From Sisyra terminalis (lineage: Eukaryota; Arthropoda; Insecta; Neuroptera; Sisyridae), in the NCBI GenBank assembly GCA_958496175.1, contig OY292274.1, positions 60,150,630 to 60,214,629 on the forward strand: a stretch of 64,000 nt of DNA. Direction: 5' to 3'. The position numbers were made by a program, and so were the translations under genes. Position 1 is the stretch's first letter. Each line of letters opens with the position of its first letter. The notes below the pieces were generated by a model that was given only the letters and a program-made list of their open reading frames with translations, did no database searches and was not told the origin of the DNA. Of this stretch, positions 36,312 to 48,996 are shown in pieces.

Positions 36312-37286
36312 TGAGTAGGGTAGAGTGGGGCTCAAAGGTCTTCGGGTATAAAGGTCCACCATGAGTATCTAAAATACTAGGCATATTGCTCTATTGAACT
36401 ATAATGGTAAGGATGAAGAATTGTAAGAACCATTTCGAGGCCACTTTGGCAGTTAAGCTACCAAATTGAAGATTTACGACGGTACCTCGATATTTTTACG
36501 AAAGTAACATTTTTAATTATTATTCTTTCGGTTTCCAGCAGTAATATTGCTGTGACTTGACTAAAAAATAGTTTCATAGTATATGAGATTTAGTGGTATT
36601 TCAGGATTTATTATTAGTTTTCAGCTAATTTAAACAGTAAACTAGTTATAACCTAGTAAGAACACTTGAACGTAACTGGAGTAAAAAGGTCCACGTGGAC
36701 CTTTTCCTTACCCAGCCACGTGAAGATTGGATTCAACGCAATCTTTGCAAGCAATGGGTCCATGAAAACTGTATTTCTAACTGAGGGTTCGTTTACTTCG
36801 TTTGTTATAATTGTGATTCAGGAAACAATTACTTTGATTAAGTTAAGATAAAGGTATAAAAAAATATTACTTATGTTACAATTAATGTCAAAATTATTAT
36901 AAAGAAAGAAGAGTTTTATGTTATATTTAAAATGACTTTAATAAATTTTTCCAAATGAAAATTCAGAAATATTTCATTGATTCAAATACTGTTATTAATT
37001 CATAACACCTGTCAGATACTTAAAATAAATACAGGACCTTTTTGCCCCTTAGCCGTCCCTTCTTGCCCCTACTAAGGGGCAAAAAGAGACAGACGACAAG
37101 GTCTAGAAAAAATGTAAAATGGCAAACTTCTATATGGATGATTCCATTAAAAATTAAATTAAACTAGGCCAGATATTTGTTTGTTTGGTTGGCATTATAC
37201 GTTTCAAATTAATAGGGTTGGTTTTCAGAATATCATACGGAATATTAAAATTGGATCTTTAAACTCCACCCTACCCTCCTTGAACT
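36312..37286 (+). mobile_element. Degenerate pogo/Tigger-like transposon remnant
   Basis: The ends GGGTAGAGTGGGGCTCAAAG (left) and, inverted, GGGTAGGGTGGAGTTTAAAG (right) form terminal repeats. About 36720-36830 read in frame gives EDWIQRNLCKQWVHENCISN, a stop, then FVYFVCYNCDS. This recalls the C-terminal PHD-like zinc finger (CxxWxHxxC...CxxC) attached to some arthropod pogo-type transposases. Internal palindromes AAAGGTCCACGTGGACCTTT and TTTTTGCCCCTTAG/CTAAGGGGCAAAAA are present. The open frame at 36666-36851 is another frame of the same relic. Confidence 0.5.
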
Positions 37287-37289
37287 AAG

Positions 37290-37930
37290 GGTAGGTATTA
37301 ATTTATAATAGTACAGATAGTAATGAAAAATCAAGTGTCCATTCGATCCATTCCATCGATGATTATTGAAACTATTCACTAGTTCAGAGGAAAAACTGAG
37401 GATCCATAATAGGATTTAGAAAAATATCACCAATATCACATAATAAAACTTGGGATCAAGAATATACTGAAAAATTTGACCCAAATTAAAAAAAAAAATT
37501 GAGAACTGGTCACTGTGCCATGCATAAGGGCACAATTTAAAGGGTTTCATTTCTAGTAATTTCTTATTATTGGAGACCAGTCGTACAATGCTTCATACCA
37601 ATAGTTTTTCCAATTGCTTTATTCGTTGGATATTGTAAATTTAATATTGTTTACTTGTTACATTATAAAAATCTTTATTGATTTTTAAGAAATATATTTT
37701 CTGGATAAGGTCAAAACCTTGTTTATTATCCCTATTACTCTACCTTTGGATAAGAGCCTTGATTTCAAACCCATTGAAAATATATAGAAGTTGTTGAAGA
37801 AATTAGTAGCTAAAGACGTGGCCACAACAGAAAAATAGCCCTTAGAAAAAATATTCACATATGGAATCATCAACTATAAATACATCAGACGGATATTCTC
37901 CTACATAGACAGCATACTACACAGAATGAG
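37290..37930. other. Non-coding spacer
   Basis: No gene or repeat recognised; the minus-strand frame at 37685-37873 has no domain. Confidence 0.4.
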
Positions 37931-37937
37931 AACTTAA

Positions 37938-39637
37938 GGGGGGAAGCTGGTCTAGAGCGTGAAAAAATGGGCATAATTTATGAATTCCTTGTGACTCAAC
38001 AAAAAGATCAATCGAAAATCTGTGAAAAAGGTTTTATAATTTAGGTTTTATAACAAATACAAATTTTTTCGTGTCAATTAAATTCAAAATGGCGGCTGTC
38101 CAGCATTTCTTCGGAGGCGCCTCATTTTTTAGACGGATCCATGGCCGAAGATGTAACCTCCTTAATTTTGGTCCTGGAACAAAATCCTGAAAATTTTTAG
38201 TTTCTTTATAACAACAGCAAGAGACGTACTTAGGATTTTTTCGATATTTTGTTTTTTCGCGAAATGGTGCACGTTTGAACAAAAAATTAAAATTTTCGCT
38301 ATAAAAAAACGACAAAATTGTTGATTAAAAAAAAACTATGCAACATAAAAAAATCCTATGTACGTCTCCGGAGAAAGGTATTTCGAATGTACTGTCAAAA
38401 TTTCGTATAGATCGGTGAAGATTTGCTCGAGTTATGTCTTCGGCCAGTTCAAAAAAAGTGGTTTCGAGAAAAACGCGTTTAAAGTTTTAAGTACTATAAA
38501 ATCATATTAAATGCGTATATAAGGTAGAGCCGCCAAATAACGTCCCCTTTTTGAAAAATAAAAATTTTGAAAAAAATGTTGCGATTAAAGTAATCAATAT
38601 AACGTCAAAGTTTAGTTATAACATTTCTTTATTATTTTAAATAAAAAAAATCTGTTAAATTATTAATTATTTATACAAAAATATTCTGTACAAAAAAGTA
38701 GACATTCTGAAAATAATTTTTTGGGCACCTAATTACGTCCCGGGGACGATATTGAGATCACAATAATCAGGACTTACATAAACATAAACTATATTTTTAA
38801 CAATATATAATTATTAGTTTAATCATAATAATAACAATACCTAATCAGACTTATTAATCATTGGTGTACCTATACTTTAACTTTAAGTAATTTTAATTCT
38901 CTAAGCAAATTGAACAGATAAAGTTAGGCCCTGAATTTTCAACACAATCCTCATGCATCCATTGGAAACATTTTGTGCATCCTATCCACTTTTCTCCCAT
39001 TTTATCATGGTGCTGATCCCTGTTTCATCCACACTAAATATTTTATTGAAAAAATGATTGTTGAAAAAATACAACTGCCGAATAACGAAGTAATCTCAAT
39101 ATCGTCTCGGGGGCGATATTAGGCGTATGTAAGGGGATGATATTTGGAATTTGCCAGTTGTGTTGACAACATGTATTCAACCAAAAACGCATGTCATAAA
39201 CTAAATGAAAATATAATCGATTTAATTTTAAGCGATAACATCAAATTTTGGCAAAATTTCGATTAAATACTTCAAGAACATCACCATTTAAACCTTATCG
39301 ATAGTATTTCAATCAAAAACTTACCTTGACAAGTTTTTTATTTTTTTAAATATCTTGACACAGACCCAACATTTCACCGCTAAACATTTGAAATGGTTGT
39401 CTGACTTAACTGACTTTAAATTTAAATTATAAAAACTAGGTGGTGTTATTTAGAAAAAAAGATACTCAAAGGGGCGAAATTTGGTGACTATACCTTACCT
39501 ATAATCTGCGAAAGTTTGGGCATTAAGACATTTTTGCCGGCATCCATCCTTTGGTATGTTATTTTAAAGACCCTAAAGTACCTTTTACGACCAAAAAAAA
39601 AATCGGTTTCTTCAAAATTCTAGACCAGCTTCCCCCC
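37938..39637. mobile_element. 1.7-kb element with TTAA target duplication
   Basis: Perfect 19-bp inverted ends GGGGGGAAGCTGGTCTAGA, flanked on both sides by TTAA (37934-37937, 39638-39641). TTAA duplications are typical of piggyBac-type and Kolobok-type elements. The left half includes GGTTTCGAGAAAAACGCG and other repeated-looking sequence; no transposase is recognisable. A second element with its own inverted ends lies inside at about 38520-39492. Confidence 0.75.
38520..39492. mobile_element. Nested TIR element inside the TTAA element
   Basis: The left end AGGTAGAGCCGCCAAATAAC (then GTCCCCTTTTTGA) and right end, inverted, AGGTATAGTCACCAAATTTC (then GCCCCTTTGAGT) are imperfect inverted repeats. 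Deeper inside, GGGACGATATTGAGAT near 38751 and ATCTCAATATCGTC near 39093 repeat the inverted pattern. TA dinucleotides flank both ends, as in Tc1/mariner elements. Non-coding. Confidence 0.55.
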
Positions 39638-39659
39638 TTAAATATCAGTAAACGGGCTT

Positions 39660-40315
39660 TCAATTAAATATTAAACAATTGTGCTCGCCATAATTAAGAA
39701 GATGTTTAATTAATTAAATGATAACAAATTATATTTTAGTAAATACGATTTTTGGTCACGCTAGTTAATAAACGAAATAAATAAAATTTGTGCAAGAAAG
39801 TTAAATTCAAAAAAAAAATATGGACCCAAAATAAAATAGCTCTTACTTCAGGTATTATACAAAACCTATAGTGCGTCTATTAATATGGCCAGGAACTGTA
39901 AAAGAAATGAATCAATTGCTATAAATGGTGTTTGATCTGAAAATAATATAGGATAACTCTATTCCATCGATAGACTGCAATTACCAAATTTATCAACTTT
40001 CACGATAAACTAACACCATATTTGAATACTCTGCGTTAGTAAGGAAATGTTTCTATTCACAAAATAACGCATTATCTACTACTGTTTCTAATATATATTC
40101 ATATAAATCAACTAATTTACAATATTATTTGGATTTAAACTCTTTTGTAATGACCAGAAGAAATCAGTTAAATAATATCGAATTGCATATTGTTAAAGTA
40201 AATATTTTTGGACTTACTTTTGCATAACTGTTTTTTCTTGTTTTTCGAAGAAGATCAATACCCTTAAATATCTTCCGACAATTACAAAGCATCCTGTATA
40301 AAACCTAGTTTATTT
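39660..40315. other. AT-rich non-coding spacer
   Basis: No feature recognised between the TTAA element and the regulatory candidate upstream of the plus-strand cuticular gene. Confidence 0.4.
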
Positions 40316-40319
40316 TTAA

Positions 40320-40670
40320 TCGGCAACATTTCCGATTGCGCCAACGGGCGTAGCATCGGTGACGGCAGAAAGTGGCCATGCGAGTTTTCCACTCGAAAAC
40401 CAGACCTCATGCGGCAAAAATCATCGCAATCAAGAATCAGCAAGAGAAAACATTCGAAAAATGCACGCATCAAATTCCAATTTCCATTTCGATCATTTGG
40501 TGACGATTCCAAGCCCATGCTATCTTCCTCAAGTGTAGATCATCGATCATTTCCTGAATAACCCAGGCGAAAATTGCGGTGCAATGAAAGCGAAACGCGG
40601 AATATGAAGCGCTGAACGCCTCTTCTTGGACGAATAAGGCGATGAAACCCAACCCAGAGTTGAATTAATT
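40320..40670. promoter_or_regulatory. Candidate upstream regulatory region of the plus-strand cuticular gene
   Basis: About 350 bp of balanced base composition (CGGCAACATTTCCGATTGCG, AACGGGCGTAGCATCGG, GAAAGCGAAACGCGG) in a strongly AT-rich neighbourhood, ending roughly 100 bp before the TATA box. The minus-strand open frames at 40282-40652 have no domain; a conserved enhancer is a better explanation than a coding exon. Confidence 0.35.
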
Positions 40671-40747
40671 AATTACTTGTTCTTGACAGCCAAGAATATT
40701 TCATCCACCACCCGATGATTAACGTGAATGGATGACTACTCTTTTTC

Positions 40748-40780
40748 TATATATATCAGTGAAATTTATTTTCCACAGTG
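40748..40780 (+). promoter_or_regulatory. TATA box and initiator of the plus-strand cuticular gene
   Basis: TATATATAT at 40748-40756 is followed by CACAGTG, whose A at 40777 would be +1, 29 bases downstream. The leader to the ATG at 40857 would be 80 bases. Confidence 0.6.
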
Positions 40781-40856
40781 CTAATCGTGACGATCGCTTG
40801 TTGAAGTCAAAAAATATTGTGGAATTGGAGAGAATTTATCAATAGTTTTGACCACC

Positions 40857-41563
<707 letters not shown>

Positions 41564-41631
41564 AGTTAACATTTAAGTACAAATTAAGTTCAAATCCAGT
41601 AACGAACAGTACAATTCTATAATAGTTATAA

Positions 41632-41673
41632 ATAAAATTGTTAATTTATGTACAATTATTTCAAGTTAATAAA
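41632..41673 (+). terminator. Polyadenylation signals of the plus-strand cuticular gene
   Basis: AATAAA at 41632-41637 and 41668-41673, 69 and 105 bases after the stop. The second lies 19 bases from the stop codon of the opposing minus-strand gene, so the two transcripts probably overlap at their 3' ends. Confidence 0.6.
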
Positions 41674-41691
41674 AAATATATGATAAATTCT

Positions 41692-43247
41692 TCAATTTTC
41701 TGTTGGCTGCACTTCCGAATATGATAAAGACTGAATCGGTATTGCCGAATGCACTACGGCATAATAGCTTCTGACAACACAGATTGAATATAAACTTTTA
41801 GCTGAAAATAATACAACATTAAATAGAACTTATATTTTATAAGAATTTAATAAATATAAGGATTACCAATCGCTAGAAAGTCCAGTACAATTAGCTGGAA
41901 TAAAGATTTGGACAAACTGCTCAAAGCTGCATAAACGTGTAGTCCGAAAATTGAAAAGAAAATCATGAATAACACTGATATGTAACTGAGTATAATCCAA
42001 ATTCGGATTAGCCGCTTTTTCTTCTGAGAAAAAGTAGAATTATTTTGGCAAAATATTATTTTGTTCATAAGTAAAGCTTAGTTATTGATAGAAAAAAAAA
42101 ATAACAGTTGTTTTGGTCACATGAATTTTGATTTTACTTGGGGCATTTCACGTGAAGCGGACAGCGAAAAAAAAGTGATGTTCTGAAATTTGTTCATATT
42201 TGGCATAATTGTACTTCTAGAAGGTTTGAATGTGGATACAAAATATTTTTTTCGAATGATGATTATTTGCTAAGTTTGAAATTAGTATTTTTTGAAAAAA
42301 AAAATCGAATTAAAATGTTTTTTAAAAAATATTAAATATGGCGGCACTTTTGTAGAGCGTTTAATTCTGAGAAAAAACCATCTTCGGTAAAAGCGATCCC
42401 ATGAAATGCCGCTGAGATATAAAAATATAAAAATAAAAAATCAGAGTTTCCGTGTATTTTCAATGGGAAATCTTTACACGTCTTGGTCGAGGACTTAAAA
42501 TTAATATTAAGGGCTCAAACTTTAAGGGTTTTTTTTATTTTGGTATTTCCAAAAAAAATTCACGATGAGACAAAAAAAAGTCAAAAAAAAATCACCCTAA
42601 TCCACATTCATACTTACTAGAACTACAATTATGCCAAATATGAACAAATTTCAGAACATCAGTTTTTGTTTCGTGAAATTATCTTTAATTATGTTCGGTA
42701 AATAAAAAATCACTTATAAGGTACAATAACTTTGGACAGAGCCGGAGGTGAAGCCAAAACACAATTAAGCTCGGAACTGGAGACTAAGTTATATATAGGC
42801 AGCTTCTAGTGATAAATTTTGAAGAGTTTTTATTCCCGGTTTTCGTAATATTAGGACTGTGCATTTCGAGGGTATATGATTTCTATAGTTGCCTTTTACT
42901 ATTCAAGTTTATCACTATGCTAGATTTATGAGATTAGTGGGTTATTAACATTATCCACAAATTAATTACGAGTTTATAGTAAGAGTTCTTTGATTTACAT
43001 AATTTTTACCTGATATATACCAACAAGTAATATAATAGCCATTATTTCATAGGTTCCGTTGTAGAGTAATGAAACTGTAGCCAGTAAAACACAGGGAACT
43101 AAAAAAAAATCTTAATAAATTCGGTTTTTGCATGCAAGTTCAATTACCTTTTGTACTATATTCATGTAAATAAGAATTTTCATGGCCGTTAATCAATATG
43201 TTAATCATTAAAAAAAGGTTGAACAAAAGTAATAAGAAATGGATATC
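41692..43247 (-). CDS. Four-transmembrane protein, family member D (first exon not found)
   Basis: Four exons read on the minus strand with intact splice sites and matching phases: 43247-43148 (100 nt), 43098-43010 (89 nt), 42023-41867 (157 nt) and 41801-41692 (110 nt, stop TGA). They encode hydrophobic segments around DIHFLLLLFNLFLMINILI, VLLATVSLL..IMAIILLVGIY, IWIILSYISVLFMIFFSIFG and LFQLIVLDFLAI..SLYSICVVRSYY, that is four membrane spans, then a polar tail (about 25 residues). The 157-nt exon has exactly the same length and phases as exon 3 of the 55.8-kb gene, and intron phases agree with the 49-kb and 61-kb genes. The expected first exon (with a Cys-rich start) was not found up to 49 kb; it may lie beyond transposon insertions, or the copy may be defective. 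Function unknown. Confidence 0.65.
42144..42679. mobile_element. CATTTCACGTGAAG foldback family, copy B, inside an intron
   Basis: Left end CATTTCACGTGAAGCGGACA, then AAAGTGATGTTCTGAAATTT, repeated inverted at about 42600-42679 with a worn right tip (TTTCGTGAAAT). The centre contains AAAATTAATATTAAGGGCTC, part of the signature of the other foldback family, so the element is composite. It lies in the intron between the 157-nt and 89-nt exons of the minus-strand four-transmembrane gene. Confidence 0.7.
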
Positions 43248-43249
43248 CT

Positions 43250-43805
43250 GTAAAAAGTAATAATCAGTAAAATAAATTAATGGCAATCAAAAGGCAAATT
43301 ATTCTAAAGAGAAGAAATAAACGCAAATTACAAATGAAAAACCTTTCGAATGATACTTTTACACTTAAATATCTATTGTTCCATATGGTACGAAAAGGAA
43401 TTCAAAAAAATTCTTGATAAATATCAGTTTCTTTCCAAAAATAATTTAAAAGAAAATTTATAGATGCAACTTTACTTTAATCTTATACTGTAATAATCCT
43501 TGAAATGATGTGACTTGATGACGAATATGAACAATAATAAATACCCAATCAACGAAAAAAAAATCATTTAGGATTAACAATGCCCGCTGGAATTCCTTGT
43601 ATGATTTTAATGCAATTATCTCCAAGTGGATTAAACTACCTGCTAGAACTCTACAATTATAATTGGATTAACCAACTCTTCCCAGAAAGTTGAAAAATTG
43701 CAACGTGGTTCCTATCAACACAAGTAAAGAAAAATACCTCTGCTTCGACCGAAGAACTACAGACTAATTTTGAAGATAAGCAAATTTTTCTGGCTGAATA
43801 ATTTT
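43250..43805. other. AT-rich sequence upstream of family member D
   Basis: Searched for a first exon (Cys-rich start, phase-0 donor) without success. No repeat recognised. Confidence 0.35.
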
Positions 43806-43811
43806 GGGTTT

Positions 43812-44399
43812 AGAAGCGAAATCGAATAGCTTTTTAGTCATGTTAACTAACATAAAGAAGATCATTATTTTTTTTCGTTTTACATTGTATTTTCAAATAT
43901 AAGTGCACATTTGGGTCGATGAAATTTGGAAAATGGTTTCCTTCTACGATGCAGATTTATAATAAGAAAGGGTTTTTGAAATTTCTCCTCTAAAAGAGTG
44001 AAAAACGGTAGCAAAGTTTGTAACGGATAACGTTAAATAAACAATCGAAATTTCAAATTTAATAATCAATCAAAGTCCGTTAAAAGCGAAACGTTATTAC
44101 TGATTAATATAAAACAAAGTTGATTTATTATTAGAAACAAAAACTAAGGGTCTGCTTAAAAATGTAAACTCTGATAAGTAGATATATCTGAAAAGGCTAT
44201 GTTAAGATAAGTGGGCATTAAGTTTTTTGGCTTTAACATATTGTACACCTGAAAATCAGAAATACGTATTCACAAATAAATACATTAGTGAGTGAGTACC
44301 CCTACCAACTTTTTGAATGCGTAAGTGGGGATAACAGAGCGCATACGCATAGCCCATTCTGCATAGACGCACGGCCAGATAGCCAATTTATATATATGA
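43812..44399 (-). mobile_element. Helitron fragment, 5' half only
   Basis: Minus strand begins TCATATATATAAATTGGCTA and follows the two longer Helitrons (GTTATCCCCACTTACGCATT, TTTGCTACCGTTTTTCACTC) for about 590 bp, then breaks off at 43812. The 3' hairpin and CTAG end are missing. The hammerhead repeat begins immediately next to its 5' terminus. Confidence 0.7.
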
Positions 44400-44545
44400 T
44401 AATAATTTCAAATTTAAACTATTATATTTTTTGTGATTCAAGAAGCCTGATAAAGTTACGATACGTAACGAAACGTAGCTAATTTGAATATAAAAATATA
44501 TTAAATAAAAAAAAACGATCTTAAACAACCTGAATTGTCTTTTTA
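44400..44545 (+). repeat. Hammerhead-bearing repeat, single arm
   Basis: About 145 bp matching one arm of the inverted element at 57985-58205 (TATTATATTTTTTGTGATTC, the hammerhead motif, AACGATCTTAAACAACCTG, AATTGTC). Only the plus-oriented arm is present. Confidence 0.65.
44447..44477 (+). ncRNA. Degenerate hammerhead motif (G8 lost)
   Basis: CTGATAA, extra A, stem II GTTACG-ATA-CGTAAC (six base pairs), GAAACGTA. Stem I is well supported: AGC before the core pairs with GCT after the cleavage position, and ATTCAA pairs with TTGAAT further out. The invariant G8 is A, so cleavage is not expected. Confidence 0.6.
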
Positions 44546-45053
44546 TTGAAGAGAATATTCGAAGACTCTAAATTAAAGGCTTAAAATTTAAGAGCAAGGT
44601 GTGTTGTGGTAAAGTTTAGTGCAAGTGCAAGAGGCTAAAAAGGGATAGTCGCTAATGATCCTTGCTGTTGTAGAAACTGTAAATAATCAAAGAAAAAAAT
44701 CCACTGAAACGCATTTTTAGTGCTTTAACTCAAACATTGCGTATAAAATAATAATAACTTTTGAAAATTCAAAATCATCACAAAATATGATTCTAACGTT
44801 GAAAGCTTTATAAAGCATTTATATTTTCATATTTTTTGTAACAATGACACCAATTAGTATCGTTTTGACAGATGTCAAAAATCAAATCCTTATAAAAAGC
44901 TTCATTAAGCTCAACATGTAATAAATCATATTATAATTTTTACTAAATGAGCCACTATCTAATCAGGGCCGAATCGTCGGCTGAGTTTTCAAAACGAATT
45001 CCTCTTTGGGCAAATTGTTTTAAAAAAAATAATATCTAATCTAAACTCTTACC

Positions 45054-45156
45054 AGATCAAAGTGGCCAATTATAAGCGATCCAGTTCGAAGACTAATACA
45101 GCAACAGAATTTTTTCAATCTTTTGAATGGCATGAATCAATGCCTTTTTGCCAGGT
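45054..45156 (+). other. Unassigned exon-like open segment
   Basis: Between an acceptor-like CTCTTACCAG and a donor-like CAGGTGAGT, 34 codons are open in one frame (including SSSKTNTATEFFQSFEWHES). The composition is not AT-driven and looks protein-like, but no partner exon or domain was recognised. It may be a single exon of an unrecognised gene or a transposon fragment. Confidence 0.2.
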
Positions 45157-45489
45157 GAGTCTTTATTGAAAACTATGTTTTTATCATTGCTAAGGACACT
45201 AAGGGTGACCAAAGATGTTTCATTTCTGCCAAGAAAAATAAAATACTTTTAGAAGAAAAATTAAATAGTTTTAGATCCTCTTAATGGCGTAGTTGTTATG
45301 ATTACCGTTTATTGCACCAGTGGGGATGATTTAGATCTCAAAAAATACTGAATTTTTCATTTACACAATAGACATAGCACACATTTATTCTTTTAATTTA
45401 TAAATTATATTATTAAAGTGAGGAAAACTTTTAATTCTAAAAAAATAATATTTTAGACGAAAAAGAGGTATAATCTTAATGAACAAATG

Positions 45490-45710
45490 AGAGTTCGAAA
45501 ACGCCTAAGGGTCTTCTATAACTTGATAGTCCATACCATATTAAAACCAAAATATAAACACATCATTGAACATTTATCCAAAAAACAATAATAATTAACA
45601 TAATTTTCACATTTTTCACTACGAAAAATACTTTTTTACTCTAAAAACTATTCTTATTTTTTCTTATGGAATAGAAGTTAATTGTGTTTAGTGTACAGAA
45701 GTGTGAAAAT
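45490..45710. repeat. Diverged dispersed repeat, second copy
   Basis: Partner of 8160-8400 (ATATAAACACATCATTGAAC, TTTTTCACTACGAAAAATAC, TATGGAATAGAAGTTAATTG). Non-coding, old. Confidence 0.45.
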
Positions 45711-45714
45711 TATT

Positions 45715-47580
45715 AGACTCAAGGCAACTCAAGAAAAAAAAAAAACACATTTTTGTTTTTAAATGTCATAAATTTAAAAACTACAGTAATTTCGCTCCTC
45801 TAATATTTTGTGGGGTGCCATTTATTGTTTATAATTTATTTTGCTCATTCTGGTATGTTCTATATTATTTTTTCAATTATATTTTATTTCCTTATTGTGA
45901 TGCCAAATCTTAATTAGTTCGTTAATCAGATCCACTCATGTTGTAATAGTTTTTTTTTGTTATTTCTTCACAATGGCCCAAAAATTTTCTATGGAATTAA
46001 AAAGTAACAAAATTTGGAAATTTTCAAAATTTGCAATTTTCTGAACTCAATATCTCTGGTGGGGGACCAAATAAAAATCTGATATATCACTACATTATAG
46101 TACTGTATGATAGTATTATACACCTAAAATTTGGAGTTTGAGATTTGACTAGGAGCAGAAGTATTGCAAGCACGAAAATGTCAAAATAATGCATACTTCA
46201 GTAGGTGACTATAATGTATTTAACCATTTAATATGTGGCATATACTTGGCAAAAAGGACATTTTACATAAAACAACATATACTCTGGGTTAACTGTTATT
46301 CATATATTAAATTTAAAACATATACTTCTTTCTGAAAGCTAATAATGTATGTACGTACCCTCATCACGCAGTTAAAGAACTGTACATACCTACAATTTTG
46401 CTTTGAAGAATCGGATATAATGTTTAATTTTCCTTTGTGTATATTTAAATGTTTTTTTCCAAAAGAAATTGAGAATTTTTTTTATTGATTTATTGTGCTA
46501 AGACGAGCAAATTTTATTTTACTAATAGCTCATTAATTCTGATCCATCATATTAAAAGTAAAAACAAAGCACCAGCTTTAACTTGCAATAGATTAATTGA
46601 AAAATTATATATTGTATCTCTACACTTTCATTAAGATTACACCGTAAAGTATTAGGTAAGTATAGATTCTTAGTTAGACTAATCTTACACCGTTATGTAG
46701 AAATGTTGGTATAAACTACGCCAAGGTTGCAACACCGAAGAGATTTTCAATGTTTGCGAGGAAATTTCGGGCCAAAAATCAGAGTTGAACAAATATTATG
46801 TTTTCATTAGCTTGGAAAAACAGCAAGTACGTTATGCATTAGATATACTTTTTCGTTTTGAACCAACAAAGACAATTCTTGTGCTTACTTGACAAATGCA
46901 GATTCGGTTCGTAATGATAAGCAAATATAATAACGAATGCTAACAAATAAATGACACATTTAATTCATACCATTGCAATATGATTTATTTAAAACGCCCA
47001 CATTTAATTTTCATATAAACAAACTCAAGTTTAAACTAATCGAAAGGGTTTTCATTTTGTTTTTTTTTATCTCCATTTAAAATGGAAATAACTTTCAATG
47101 CTTTTCCTACGTTTTAATTTGGTCTTACTTACAAAAAATACAATAGGTTAATTTTATTTTAAATTAATAAAAAAAAATTTTTTTTGTGCAATTTTCTTCC
47201 AATATATATTGAAGAAGGCTATTACCTGGAATGAAATCAAATATGGATTACACAGACCTGAAAAAAAATACTTTTGAAAAATTTTGATGTGAAAACTTCT
47301 TTGGCATCGTTGTGACTTGAAATTTTATGAAACGGAAACGGAAAGCGGCAGTAAAAAGAAAAACATATACAGAAATCTATAAGATTTAACATGAGAGAGA
47401 ATCATAATATTTCTTATGATTGTCCACGCCTGCGTGTTACGCTACTTGAGAATGGTTTTCATAGCGACCAATAACAACCGTGTTAAATTTCTTATTATAA
47501 ATATGAACATAAACATTTCATTATTTGAATAAAATTTTCAAGTTTGCCGTAAATGAATACGGATTATTCTCATGATTATC
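45715..47580. other. AT-rich non-coding interval
   Basis: No gene, RNA or repeat recognised. Confidence 0.4.
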
Positions 47581-47589
47581 AAAAAAAAA

Positions 47590-48130
47590 GTAAAGAAAAC
47601 AAGGCTATAAGACGTCAAAAGGTTCAACAAAACGTGTTCGTGAATTTCGGGCACGCCGAAAAGCATTATTAAATAAGAAAAATAATAGTTCTTATACGTT
47701 TAATAATGATTCGACTGTGTAAAATAATAAAAATTATGCTTAGTTAGTACTTAAATATTTTCTAATCGCATATTTCGTCCTTAATCACGAAATTTCAATT
47801 AAATAAAGCGCTAATTTAAATTTAATTCTAATATCACATAATATTACGAACTGTTTTTCAGGTGCTACTCAAATGAATGTACAGCCGATTCCTTAGGTAC
47901 TCACAATTTCGTCAAAATAAAGTTGCTCATGAAGAATTTCGTTAAAATTTTTTGAATAATATGTTTGGTCATAATATGTGCTCCATTTGTGAACGATTGT
48001 GATTCCAACGAAATTTAAAACCCCAACACCCAGAAGATGAAGATCTTTTATGGAAAATAATTACTAATTCTAATGCAAATGATAATATTTTACTGTGCTG
48101 CACGTATTTTTAAGAAATCGAGAAAAATGT
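47590..48130 (+). pseudogene. Degenerate Helitron Rep/helicase N-terminal region
   Basis: Two conceptual fragments in a frame broken by stops and shifts. One is a basic TKRVREFRARRKALLNKK stretch near 47627-47690. The second, near 47945-48110, reads FLNNMFGHNMCSICERL, stop, FQRNLKPQHPEDEDLLW and then NDNILLCCTYF. The pattern FxNNxFGHxCSxCxRLWF..NL followed by a CxxC-like element is typical of the N-terminal zinc-binding part of animal Helitron proteins. Several stops and the absence of Rep and helicase motifs show it is dead. Confidence 0.5.
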
Positions 48131-48134
48131 AATT

Positions 48135-48905
48135 TCAACGATGTCCAATACAATAGTTTCAAATCTTAAACGATACCTGCATCTTTACCACCACTGGATT
48201 TATTTCATACTTCCATTATCATAAGCTCTCGTATCATTTATCGAAAATGCAAATTTGGATTCAGGATAAATTTATGTAATATATATGTTAATAAATCGTA
48301 AAATAAACCCTACAATTATCCTACTCATAAATCTTACATTCGTCTCAATATTTTGAAGTTCATCTTTTTTGAAGGTTTCACTTCTACCGCGTGTAAATTT
48401 AACCCCAATAGGCTGTATTTCAAAGATTTTTTTACGTCAATTTTAAATATGAAACTTTTTTTCATCCGTCACGTAAAGTATTCCCATAAAATGCGATAGT
48501 ATATTAGGAATAAGTACCAGGGATTAGTATATTAGGTGCTTGTCTAGGGCATTATCGATAATAAATCCGTCTCTGGAACAAATTAATATGGAACATTTAC
48601 ATAAAGATACATTTTCTCTTCAACTTTTTAAAGAATATAACGAAAAATAAACTTTGATATTAACAGTACTTTTAGCGTTATATTATATTTATATTTAATT
48701 AAATATATAGATTCCATGACATTATACTATCAGCAAATCAATTCATAAAGAAATGTCAAAATTATCCCTTCGATAATTTGTTAATACTTTCGACGATGTT
48801 AGCTACACTAAAATTAAAAAAAAAAACGTATGGATAAACTAATTGCAAAAAAACTCTAAATTACAAGCAAAAAGAAATGGTATTGACTAGGATTATTTTT
48901 TTTAA
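48135..48905. other. Non-coding spacer upstream of a four-transmembrane gene
   Basis: No gene or repeat recognised. Confidence 0.4.
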
Positions 48906-48909
48906 TTTC

Positions 48910-48940
48910 TATATATAACTAGCTTGTGATTTTTTCAATT
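48910..48940 (+). promoter_or_regulatory. Weak TATA/initiator candidate
   Basis: TATATATAA at 48910-48918 with TCAATT about 25 bases downstream, 60-80 bases before the proposed ATG at 48997. Weaker than the other promoters because the initiator deviates from TCAGT. Confidence 0.3.
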
Positions 48941-48996
48941 TGTTATAGAGTGATTACAGGTATTATATACAGCAAAATGACCCAAGTGAACTTTCT

